Under the pieces are notes generated by a model. That model did not search any database. It saw nothing but the letters and a program-made list of their open reading frames with translations, and was not told the DNA's origin. Source: Lichenicola sp964248625 (GTDB lineage: Bacteria > Pseudomonadota > Alphaproteobacteria > Acetobacterales > Acetobacteraceae). Taken from it: DNA of 24,605 nucleotides. Position 1 is the first letter of the stretch; each line of letters begins with the position of its first letter. Both the position numbers and the translations under genes were made by a program. Location of the stretch: positions 1 through 24,605 of the forward strand of contig CAXTZG010000054.1 of the NCBI GenBank assembly GCA_964248625.1, given 5' to 3'. Below, piece after piece: positions 1-7,032 of the stretch.

Positions 1-651
1 CGGATGCGAGGCGAGGCGACGTGCCGCCGGATCATGGACCGGTGCGTGCGCCGCGACGCGGCGCGGCGCTGCCTGCGGCACCACCGTCTGTGCCGCCGCA
101 TCGTCGGCGTCCGACGCACCGCCGGCATCGGCGAGCTGCGTTTCGCGGCGCGGGCCCGCGTCATGCGCGACCGGGATGCGCGCGGTCCGGTGCGCTGCGA
201 CCAGGTGCTGGTCGATCTGCGCGATCGCCACGCCGTCGGTTCCGACCGCATGATCCGGCGCCGGCGAGGCGGCGGCGTTCGGGGCGGCGGCGGCGGGCGG
301 GGCGCCAATGAGGCCCGGCGCGGTCGCGGGCGTTGCGATCGGATGCGGCGGGGTTTCCGGACCCGGCGCCGGCAGGCGCTTGTCGAGTGCGGCGAGCTGC
401 ACGAACTGGGTCGGCGCCATCGCCTGCAGCTGCGGCAGGAACCGGGTCGCCAGACCCTGCAGCCGGTCGGGCTGGTTCAGCAGCGCCCACTCTGCGCGCA
501 GCATCGCCGTGCGCTCCCGCGTCTGCTGGGTATCGGCGACGATCTTGGAGATCTGCTGATCCAGCAGCGTCGTCTGATGCTTTTCCGAATACAGATAAAG
601 GCCGGAAGCGCCGGCCATCAGGGCGCAGACGCAGGTGAAGGGACGGATCAT
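1..651 (-). CDS. ftsL: Cell division protein FtsL (partial, runs off left edge)
   Basis: Bitopic divisome protein that in the known family joins FtsB and FtsQ and helps activate FtsWI septal peptidoglycan synthesis. The frame opens with MIRPFTCVCALMAG, giving a short cytoplasmic start and one hydrophobic segment at about residues 4-20. A heptad-like stretch with leucines follows (about 25-75: TTLLDQQISKIVADTQQ, LRAEWALLNQPDRLQGLA), which is the coiled-coil part. From about residue 90 it becomes a long Ala/Pro-rich tail with many His and Arg, and it is still open after 217 codons at the window edge. The ATG overlaps the rsmH stop as ATGA, which indicates translational coupling, and the position just downstream of rsmH is the normal dcw order. 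The call rests on position plus topology, because FtsL sequences are poorly conserved. The tail is much longer than the roughly 120-aa E. coli protein. Confidence 0.8.
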   Translation of the reverse strand, partial: MIRPFTCVCALMAGASGLYLYSEKHQTTLLDQQISKIVADTQQTRERTAMLRAEWALLNQPDRLQGLATRFLPQLQAMAPTQFVQLAALDKRLPAPGPETPPHPIATPATAPGLIGAPPAAAAPNAAASPAPDHAVGTDGVAIAQIDQHLVAAHRTARIPVAHDAGPRRETQLADAGGASDADDAAAQTVVPQAAPRRVAAHAPVHDPAARRLASHP

Positions 652-1655
652 CGTGCGTCTCCGGCGGAGAAGGTCGGGTTGGGTGTGGCGTGGATGCGTT
701 CGAGCGCGCGCAGCTTGGCGCTGCGGGCACGCGGATTGCTGCGGCATTCCGCGTCGCCCGGACGGCGCGCGCGGTTGGCGACCAGCCGGAAGGCGGCCGG
801 CGCCGCGGGTCTGCCGAGTCCGCCCGGATCGTGCCGGGACGGTGCCGGCGTGCGGCCGGCCGCCTCCACCATGAACCGCTTGACGATCCGGTCCTCGAGC
901 GAATGGAACGACACCACCACGAGGCGCCCGCCGGGACGCAGCAGTGCCGCCGCCTGCGCCAGCCCGTCCTCGATCTGGCCGAGCTCGTCATTGACCCGGA
1001 TGCGCAGCGCCTGGAACGAGCGCGTCGCCGGATCGAGTCCCGACTTCTCCTGCGGCACCACGCGACGGATGATGGCGGCAAGCTGCAGCGTCGTCTCGAT
1101 CGGCGCCTGCAGGCGTTCGGCGACAACGGCGCGCGCGATGCGCCGCGACAGCCGCTCCTCGCCGAACTGATAGAGCACATCGGCAAGCTCGGCTTCCGGC
1201 AGCGTGTTCACCAGGTCGGCCGCACTTGGGCCGTCCAGGCTCATGCGCATGTCGAGCGGCCCGTCATTGCGGAACGAGAAGCCGCGCTCGGCCTGGTCGA
1301 TCTGGAACGACGACACGCCGAGATCGAGCACCACGCCGTCGAGCGCGTCCACGCCGCGCTCGGCCAGCAGCGACAGCATGTCGCCGAAGCCGCCCTGCAC
1401 GAGGTGCAGCCGGTCGGTGCCGTCACGGCCGCGCAGCCCTGCCGCCATCGCAACGCCGCGGGCGACCGCATGGGGATCGCGATCGATCGCCCACAGGGTG
1501 CAGCGCGCGCCCGTCAGGATCGCGCTGGCATAGCCGCCGCCGCCGAAGGTGGCGTCGAGATAGACCGCGTCATCGACAAGACGCAGCGACTCCAGCACCT
1601 CGGCCAGCATGACCGGCAGGTGACCCGGCTCGGGCAGGGCGGTGCGCGCGCTCAG
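648..1655 (-). CDS. rsmH: 16S rRNA (cytosine(1402)-N(4))-methyltransferase RsmH
   Basis: Methylates N4 of C1402 in the ribosomal P site of 16S rRNA, using SAM, in the cytoplasm. Recognised by GHLPVMLAEVLESL at the N-terminus, the SAM-binding motif LDATFGGGGYA, AIDRDPHAVARG, the block VVLDLGVSSFQID and ERGFSFRNDGPLDMRM, and a C-terminal block with RPGGRLVVVSFHSLEDRIVK. Length is about 335 aa with the start used here (E. coli 313). The start is uncertain. No in-frame ATG, GTG or TTG lies between the mraZ stop and the conserved GHLPVM block. The coordinate given is a CTG at 1655-1653 that overlaps the mraZ stop (CTGA). The first ATG is at 1610 and would remove the conserved N-terminal residues. 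Lies between mraZ and ftsL in a tightly packed operon and overlaps both. Confidence 0.93.
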   Translation of the reverse strand: MSARTALPEPGHLPVMLAEVLESLRLVDDAVYLDATFGGGGYASAILTGARCTLWAIDRDPHAVARGVAMAAGLRGRDGTDRLHLVQGGFGDMLSLLAERGVDALDGVVLDLGVSSFQIDQAERGFSFRNDGPLDMRMSLDGPSAADLVNTLPEAELADVLYQFGEERLSRRIARAVVAERLQAPIETTLQLAAIIRRVVPQEKSGLDPATRSFQALRIRVNDELGQIEDGLAQAAALLRPGGRLVVVSFHSLEDRIVKRFMVEAAGRTPAPSRHDPGGLGRPAAPAAFRLVANRARRPGDAECRSNPRARSAKLRALERIHATPNPTFSAGDAR

Positions 1656-2146
1656 GACGCGGCGCCCAGAACGGATGGCGCGCTGCGTCCGACCGCAGGC
1701 AGCGTCACGCCGCGGGCGCGCGAGCGCGCTTCCTGACGGCGCCGCTCGGCCGCGGCGGGTTCCCAGATCTGGAAATGGTGGCCGAGGCCCATGAACGCGA
1801 CCGACTCGGTGAGTGCCGCATGGGCGGTCAGCGCCTCGGGAAGCAGCACGCGGCCTTCCTTGTCCGGATCGACCGGATAGGCATCGCCATAGATCGACAA
1901 AGCGAGGTCTTCCTGATCGTCGCTGAACATGTCCAGCCGGCTCAGGCTGGGTCCGAGCGCCAGGAAGGCAGGCATCGGCCAAGCTTCGATGCAGGGATGC
2001 TTGGGCGACTGGCGCAGCACCAGCAGAGCCTCGCCGGGCGCGGCCTGCGGCAACTGAGCGCGCAGGATGCCGCGGAAGCCGGCGGGGATTGAGACCCGCC
2101 CCTTGGCATCCAACCGGTTCTGGTGCGTGCCAAGGAACACACTCAT
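1652..2146 (-). CDS. mraZ: Transcriptional regulator MraZ
   Basis: DNA-binding regulator encoded first in the division and cell-wall cluster; in E. coli it represses its own promoter and affects the rest of dcw. The 164-aa product carries the two SpoVT/AbrB-type halves of the family: the first around DAKGRVSIPAGFR (about residues 13-25), the second around DKEGRVLLPEALTAHAAL (about 95-112). The chosen ATG at 2146 gives the typical MSVFLGTHQNRLD start and has a G-rich, GGAGG-like ribosome site ending about 6 nt upstream; longer in-frame starts lack family similarity. E. coli MraZ is 152 aa, so the length is normal, with a short extra C-terminal tail. It is followed without a gap by rsmH. A TGGGN triple repeat about 145 bp upstream is its likely operator. 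Confidence 0.95.
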   Translation of the reverse strand: MSVFLGTHQNRLDAKGRVSIPAGFRGILRAQLPQAAPGEALLVLRQSPKHPCIEAWPMPAFLALGPSLSRLDMFSDDQEDLALSIYGDAYPVDPDKEGRVLLPEALTAHAALTESVAFMGLGHHFQIWEPAAAERRRQEARSRARGVTLPAVGRSAPSVLGAAS

Positions 2147-2289
2147 CGATGCCCCCCTCCCGCACCGGATAACCCGGCTCAAGCCGCCCCCACGGCATAT
2201 CAAGATGGCGCAGTCCGAGTGCGCCCTGTCCTTTGGTCCGGCTCCCGCTGCCGGAGCAACTGAGACAGCCTGATTACATCGGATAACCG

Positions 2290-2314
2290 TGGGATATCAT
2301 GGGAAATCGTGGGC
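2290..2314 (+). promoter_or_regulatory. Candidate MraZ-binding repeats (MRB) upstream of mraZ
   Basis: Three pentamers, TGGGA (2290-2294), TGGGA (2300-2304) and TGGGC (2310-2314), stand at exact 10-bp spacing on the plus strand, so they lie on one face of the helix. MraZ is known to bind TGGGN repeats separated by 5 nt upstream of its own gene. Here they read antisense to mraZ. On the minus strand, TTGACC (2320-2315) could be a -35 with a weak TATCCC-like -10 lying within the repeats, an arrangement that would suit repression; this promoter assignment is weak. Confidence 0.6.
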
Positions 2315-2459
2315 GGTCAAACTAAAGGACCCGTCAAAACGGCGGAAAACGGCCACTCACATCCGATGAGGCAAGTCCAGTGCGGTGAGATGGCAGTGCA
2401 ATTTGACACCTAATGTCGGCTATTCTTGTTCCTGTTTTGTTCACGGTCACCTTGTCTTG

Positions 2460-2477
2460 CGCGACGTGGTCGTCGCG
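2460..2477 (-). terminator. Hairpin just downstream of rnpB
   Basis: Perfect inverted repeat CGCGACG-ACCA-CGTCGCG on the minus strand, starting about 23 nt beyond the mature 3' end of the RNase P RNA. There is no clear U-tract after it, so intrinsic termination is only possible; it could also act as a processing stop. Confidence 0.35.
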
Positions 2478-2499
2478 GTCGGATCATCGGCGGAAATGG

Positions 2500-2930
2500 T
2501 GCCAGACGGCCTGTAAGCCGGGTTCTGTACGCAGGCGGATGCCCCCGCGTGACGATCATTCCTCTGGGACACGCATCGCTGCGTGCCTCGCGCGACCAAC
2601 CCGGACGACGAGGCGAAAGAGCCTCCGGCCCCGTGCGCGAACGCCGACGCCTGCCGTCCCTATTCGGTCTTGCTCCCGGTGGGGTTTACCCTGCCGCCGC
2701 CGTTGCCGGAAGCGCGGTGCGCTCTTGCCGCACCGTTTCGCCCTTGCCCGCAACCTGGCGACTCGGGAAGAGCCGTCGAGCCGTGCGGGCGGTTTATTTT
2801 CTGTGGCACTTTCCCTGGGGTCGCCCCCGCCGGCCGTTAGCCGGCACCGTTCTCCCGTGGAGCCCGGACTTTCCTCCACCGGCCGGAGCGTGAACCCCGG
2901 CGCGACAGCGACCGTCCAGCCGTCTGGCGG
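2500..2930 (-). ncRNA. rnpB: RNase P RNA, bacterial class A
   Basis: Catalytic RNA of ribonuclease P, which removes the 5' leader of pre-tRNAs. The conserved 5' core GAGGAAAGTCCGGGCTCC is present on the minus strand at 2876-2859, and the conserved 3' core AGAACCCGGCTTACAG at 2526-2511. Helix P1 closes by pairing GCCAGACGGC near the 5' end (2928-2919) with GCCGTCTGGC at the 3' end (2510-2501). This sets an RNA of about 430 nt, normal for alphaproteobacteria. An ACAGAAA element and the GGTAAACCCC segment of the P-domain core are also visible. The ends are defined by P1 and are accurate to within a few bases. The gene lies upstream of mraZ on the same strand. Confidence 0.96.
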
Positions 2931-2941
2931 GCCGAACCTGA

Positions 2942-2977
2942 CCGGGGAGAACCCCGGCGTCAAGCCGGCCCCCGGCT
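2942..2977 (-). terminator. Two tandem hairpins between the Hint gene and rnpB
   Basis: CCGGGG-AGAA-CCCCGG (2942-2957) and AGCCGG-CCC-CCGGCT (2963-2977) lie in the 50 bp after the Hint-gene stop and before the rnpB 5' end. Neither has a U-tract in the minus direction. They may limit read-through into rnpB. Confidence 0.3.
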
Positions 2978-2981
2978 GGGA

Positions 2982-5249
2982 TCAGGCGGCGCGGTGCCGC
3001 GTGTCCGGCTGGTCGACCGGTTGGTCGAGCAGGTAGGTGCCAGCCAGGGTGACCGTGAGTTCGAGCATCGTCGGCCGCGTGAGCGTTCCGGTGGCGAGCA
3101 GGCCGGCGCCGTCCGTCCAGACCGCTCCGGCACCGTCTTCGCCCGCATGCCAGCCGGGCAGGCTCGCATCGATAACCAGCGACTCGGTCCGCAGGCCGTT
3201 CCACAGCGCCGCCGCCGACACCGCGACGCCGAGCCGGCGCCGGTCGTCCACGAACGGCCCTTCGACGAGGGCGGGCACGAAGCTGCGCGACAGGATCGCG
3301 ATCTGACAGGTGCCTGCCGGCAGCACAAAGAAATGCCGACGGGCATCGCGTCGAGTCGCATGCAGCAGGGTGCCGTCCTGAAGACGGACGCGCAGCCGGG
3401 CATCGGACGTTCCTGCGATCCTGGCGACGCAGCCGGCCTGGCCGAGGCGGACGGCGCGTGCCGCGAGACGCCGCCAGATCAGTTCCACGGCCTGCCGATC
3501 GATGGTCAGCGGAGCCGCCGCATCGGACCAGTGCAGCGGCTGCCGGCTCGCATCGTCGTTCGGGCTGGCGAAGCTGTCCCGGTTGCCGGTGTCCAGATAG
3601 CTTTCGGTGGCGAGGCCTTCCGCCAGCAGGATTGCATGCCGGTCGAACTCGACATGGTGCACGCTGAAGCGGCGCAGGCTGTGGTCGCTGACGATGCTGC
3701 CGCCATTGACGAGCATGCGTGCCGGGATGAGCCCGCCATCGACGAGGATGCAGTGGTCCGGCGTCACCAGCAGATCACGCATCGGCACGGTGTCGGCAAA
3801 GGCTCCGGCGCGGATGCGCACCGGCCTGAGCGCGTCGCCGTTCGCGATCCGGTCGAGATCGACCGCGCGCGTGCCGATCCAGCACGCGCGCCGGATCACC
3901 CGGGTTCCGGCCTCGATCGTGACGATGCCGTCGCCGACCTGCAGCGTTTCGACCGGACGCGGCCCCGTCTCCGTCTCAATCTCGGTGCCCGACAGGAAGC
4001 AGGTCAGCGTGATGCTGTCATAGCCCAGCCTGAAGCCCGTGGTGGTCACGTCGGCAGCAAGGAACACGTTGCCGACGGTCAGGACGGTGTTGCCGAACAG
4101 ATCCCTGAGGATGATCGAGTGGCTGGCGCTGTTGTAGCTCGCGCTGTCCCAGCCGAAGGCGAAGGCCGGAAACTGCAGCACGTCGCCATAGTCGAACCCG
4201 GTGATCGTCCAGCCGAACCCGTAGCTGCCGCCGTTCTGCGTGAAGTTGTTGAGGCTCGCGACCGACAGCGTGCTGCCGGCGGGGCCGCTGAACGCGAAGC
4301 CTGTTCCGGACGCCAGCTTGACCGATCCGTCAAGCCTCACGGTGCCGCCGGCAAGCGAGATGGCCGATGTGCCGCCGAGATTGCCGGTGACGTCCAGCGC
4401 ACCGCCGTTCCTGACCGTATAGCTGCCGCCGGCCGCATCGCCCACCTGCAGGGCGCCTTCAACCACCACCGAGGCGCCGGCGCCGAGCCCGGTGATCTTG
4501 CCGATGGCGCTTGCAGACAGGCCGGTGCCGCTCTCGATGTCGAGCACGGCATTGCTGCCGAGCGACACCGAACCCGCACCGAACGTCACGCCCGAGGCGA
4601 CGGCGACGGTGTCGCCGTTACCCAGCGACAGGGCGTTGGCGATGGTGACGGTGCCGGCGTCAAGGCGCACGCTGTCGGCAGCGCCCAGGCTCGCATGATC
4701 GACCTTGAGCTCGGCCGTCATGCCCGACAGGCTGAGCTGGCTGTTGTCGCCGAGCGTCAGGCCGTTCTGCAGCCACAGGCGGTTGTCGACCGACAGCGTC
4801 GATGACGATCCGAGCGTGAGCAGCGACGACTGGACGTAGCCCAGGCCGCTGGACGCGGCGATCGTGAAGCTGGTGCCGGAGCCGAAGGTCATGCCGTTGG
4901 CGACGGACAGGACGGCGCCGCCGCCGACGGTGATCATCTCGTTGCCGCCGCCTGTCAGCGTGCCGGCGCCGACAAAGGCGTTCGTGCCGATCGCGAGATC
5001 GGCGGTGGCGGCAAGGGTGATGCCGCCGGCGGCGATCAGGCTCTGGCTGGCGGCCTCGACGAGGGTGACGCCGGCTGCTGCCGCCAACGCGTTGATGGTG
5101 AGCGACAGGTCGATGAGCGAGACATAGCCGGTGCCGGTGACGATCACGCTGTCGTTCTGGCCCGGAATGGCGCCGGACCAGTTTTTCGCGTTCGACCAGC
5201 CATAGGAGCCGGCGTTGTTCTTCGAGGACGGCGAAAAGTCGTCGATCAT
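2982..5249 (-). CDS. Hint (hedgehog/intein) domain-containing protein with beta-repeat passenger
   Basis: 755 aa. Residues 1-410 are Gly/Ala/Ser/Thr-rich with repeated short strands (LSLGNGDTVAVASGVTFG, GGSYTVRNGGALDVTG), as in beta-helical surface or secreted proteins. The opening GSYGWSNAKNWSGAIPGQND is the usual start of this kind of passenger. A Hint domain follows at about 416-560: it starts at Cys417 in TCFLSGTEIETETG, continues through VETLQVGDGIV, and has the TxxH block as T496-P-D-H499. Hint domains catalyse an N-S shift at the first Cys, which can release or couple the upstream part. No C-terminal splice block is visible, so it is not a splicing intein. Residues 560-755 form a further C-terminal region. 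No classical Sec signal peptide is seen. The ATG at 5249 has a weak AAGAGAAAG site; a longer in-frame version exists but looks non-native. Export route and role are unknown. Confidence 0.85.
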   Translation of the reverse strand: MIDDFSPSSKNNAGSYGWSNAKNWSGAIPGQNDSVIVTGTGYVSLIDLSLTINALAAAAGVTLVEAASQSLIAAGGITLAATADLAIGTNAFVGAGTLTGGGNEMITVGGGAVLSVANGMTFGSGTSFTIAASSGLGYVQSSLLTLGSSSTLSVDNRLWLQNGLTLGDNSQLSLSGMTAELKVDHASLGAADSVRLDAGTVTIANALSLGNGDTVAVASGVTFGAGSVSLGSNAVLDIESGTGLSASAIGKITGLGAGASVVVEGALQVGDAAGGSYTVRNGGALDVTGNLGGTSAISLAGGTVRLDGSVKLASGTGFAFSGPAGSTLSVASLNNFTQNGGSYGFGWTITGFDYGDVLQFPAFAFGWDSASYNSASHSIILRDLFGNTVLTVGNVFLAADVTTTGFRLGYDSITLTCFLSGTEIETETGPRPVETLQVGDGIVTIEAGTRVIRRACWIGTRAVDLDRIANGDALRPVRIRAGAFADTVPMRDLLVTPDHCILVDGGLIPARMLVNGGSIVSDHSLRRFSVHHVEFDRHAILLAEGLATESYLDTGNRDSFASPNDDASRQPLHWSDAAAPLTIDRQAVELIWRRLAARAVRLGQAGCVARIAGTSDARLRVRLQDGTLLHATRRDARRHFFVLPAGTCQIAILSRSFVPALVEGPFVDDRRRLGVAVSAAALWNGLRTESLVIDASLPGWHAGEDGAGAVWTDGAGLLATGTLTRPTMLELTVTLAGTYLLDQPVDQPDTRHRAA

Positions 5250-5523
5250 GCAGTGCTTTCTCTTGACAAAATGTTCCGATACCGCAACGAATTGGGGCGC
5301 GGAACTTCGAGATCTGCGGCCTGTCGCCGCGAAGCCGGCGCGTGTCTTATGGAGCCCTAAATCCGCCGTCAACATCGACGATGCTGCGCCGGATTCCTCA
5401 ACACATGCTTAAGGACGCAACCCGACGATCTGCCGGCGCGGCGCCGTCAGGCCCGGCCGGTCGGCCTCGAGCCGCCAGGGCGGGATGGTGGCGGGGGAAA
5501 GTCGTCTGCGCTGCCTGCGTCGA

Positions 5524-6150
5524 TCAGATCTGCGGGATCTCGTCGAACTCGAAGCCGGGATCCTGCAGGCTGTCGCCGATGCGGAGGCGCGTGGGCGACA
5601 GCAGGCGATTCGGCGGCACCGGCAGATTATATTGCGCAGGCGCTCCCAGGAACACGCGGCCTGCGAGGTCGAAGCGCGAGCCGTGGCACGGGCAGGCATA
5701 GCCGCCCGACGCTCCGGCGGCCTCGCCCGGGGGACGCAAACGCGGCACGCAGCCGAGATGGGTGCAGATGCCGACCATCACGCCGTATTCGGGCACGATC
5801 GAGCGGTGCCAGTTGGCGGCATAGTCCGGCTGCTGGGGCACGGTCGAGAGCGGGTCTCGCAGCCGCGTCTGCAGCGCCGCCTCCTGCAGCTGCCGCAGCG
5901 CCTCCGGGGTGCGCCGGACGACGAACACCGGGTAGCCGCGCCATGTCACGACGATCTGCTGGCCGGGTGCCAGCGGCGTCAGATCGACATCGACCGTCAT
6001 GTCCGCCGCTTCCCCGGTGGCGGGGCTGTTCAGGCTGTCCAGGAACGGCCAGGCCAGCGCGCCAGCACCCGCGGCGGCGGTCGCCACGGTCAGCAGCGTC
6101 AGGAAGTCGCGCCGCACCGGCGGCGGTTCGTCGGCATCCTGTGCAGTCAT
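5524..6150 (-). CDS. petA: Ubiquinol-cytochrome c reductase Rieske iron-sulfur subunit
   Basis: Electron-transfer subunit of the cytochrome bc1 complex: it takes electrons from ubiquinol on the periplasmic side through a [2Fe-2S] cluster. The 208-aa product has a Tat-type anchor (RRDFLT at residues 13-18 and a hydrophobic segment at about 18-38). The cluster motifs are intact: Cys129-T-His131 with Cys134, and Cys153-P-Cys155-His156. The ligands are C129, H131, C153 and H156; C134 and C155 form the usual disulfide. The GAPAQYNLPVPP segment is the conserved Pro loop region. The ATG at 6150 opens MTAQDADEPPPVRRDF. Cytochrome b and c1 genes, normally directly downstream in a petABC operon, are absent; the next gene downstream is the Hint-domain gene. 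A membrane protein of unknown function ends 35 nt upstream. Confidence 0.93.
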   Translation of the reverse strand: MTAQDADEPPPVRRDFLTLLTVATAAAGAGALAWPFLDSLNSPATGEAADMTVDVDLTPLAPGQQIVVTWRGYPVFVVRRTPEALRQLQEAALQTRLRDPLSTVPQQPDYAANWHRSIVPEYGVMVGICTHLGCVPRLRPPGEAAGASGGYACPCHGSRFDLAGRVFLGAPAQYNLPVPPNRLLSPTRLRIGDSLQDPGFEFDEIPQI

Positions 6151-6185
6151 GTCGTGCCTCCGGTCATCAGCGCGGGCTGCGGCTT

Positions 6186-6686
6186 TCAGGGCAGCGGGTG
6201 GAACAGCCCGGGCGAGCCGGCATCGCTCTGCACCTGGCGTGCCAGCCGGTCGATCTTCAGCGTGAACAGCTTCGGCAGCTGTCCGCGCTCCCCAGGACAG
6301 GCGCCGGAATGCTTCTCCATGACCTGCATCCGGGTTCCCGTCGGCGGATCGTTGCCGTCGATGATGAACAGCAGGCAGTCCTTCCGGTCGCCGGTCAGGC
6401 CGCGCTGCACCACCAGCGCGCGCAGATACTCCACGAGCTGGTAGTCGTTGCGCCAGTCGAGCCGTTCGCCCTGCAGGCCGCCGAGCCACCGCTCCATCAG
6501 CCCGGTCCGTTCGAGCGCCAGCAGCGTGAAGGCGAGCAGCAGGGCGATCAGGATGCGACGGATGACCCGCGAGCGCGGCGTCAGGCGACGCGCTTGCGGG
6601 CGGACGCGGCCGGCCTCGCCGCCCGCCGGGACGGGTGGCAGGCGCACGGCGGGCGCTGACGGACGGCGGTTCCGGCTGATCGGCAT
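6186..6686 (-). CDS. Unknown single-pass membrane protein upstream of petA
   Basis: 166 aa, family not recognised. It has a basic, Pro-rich N-terminal segment (residues 1-40), one transmembrane helix (about 41-58, VIRRILIALLLAFTLLAL) and a C-terminal domain of about 105 residues. By the positive-inside rule that domain should be periplasmic. It contains DYQLVEYLRALVVQRGL, CLLFIIDGNDPPTGTRMQVME and two cysteines. The ATG at 6686 is preceded by AGAAGGAG at good spacing, which decides this start over a longer frame. It ends 35 nt before petA on the same strand, so it is probably co-transcribed. A role in bc1 or Rieske assembly is only an inference from this position. Confidence 0.75.
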   Translation of the reverse strand: MPISRNRRPSAPAVRLPPVPAGGEAGRVRPQARRLTPRSRVIRRILIALLLAFTLLALERTGLMERWLGGLQGERLDWRNDYQLVEYLRALVVQRGLTGDRKDCLLFIIDGNDPPTGTRMQVMEKHSGACPGERGQLPKLFTLKIDRLARQVQSDAGSPGLFHPLP

Positions 6687-7032
6687 GCGGCTCCTTCTAG
6701 CAGGCCCGTGCCCGCCTGCCACCGGGGGCGCCGCCTCGGGGCGGCAGCGGCGGCTCGCCGCCGGGCGATCGGGCATCCGGGCCCTTGAACCATCCGGCCC
6801 TGCCACCGAGATCGGGATGAGGTGCCTGTTGCCCCGGCACGGAAGCCTGCGGAGCAGACGTCATGATCTCGCCGGCCGGCAATGCCGGACATCATGCCGC
6901 AAGTGCCGCTGCCACCGGCACGAACCGGCCAGCCGCGCACGCCGGTCGCGTCCGGTCAGGCCAAAGCCGGGGCCGTTGCCCGCCGTCGCGGTGACGGCGC
7001 GCAGCTTGTTTGATCAAGCCGGAGCATCGTTG
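6687..7032. other. Divergent intergenic region with GC-rich hairpins
   Basis: 346 bp between the unknown membrane-protein gene (minus) and the flavin monooxygenase gene (plus). It holds two adjacent GC hairpins, GCCGCC-TCGG-GGCGGC at 6730-6745 and a GGCGG/CCGCC stem at 6749-6762. The rest is GC-rich with no open frame having a ribosome site. I could not identify clear promoters for either gene. Confidence 0.4.

Noticed and set aside
648..2198. RsmH read as a 516-aa protein extending through mraZ
   Set aside because: The extra N-terminal part is the out-of-frame image of mraZ, which is itself a clear gene with its own ribosome site.
2994..4805. 603-codon open frame on the plus strand opposite the Hint gene
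   Set aside because: It is the complement of a GC-rich coding gene; the product is Arg/Asp/Gly/Ala-rich, has no domain and lacks a ribosome site. High GC removes stop codons by chance.
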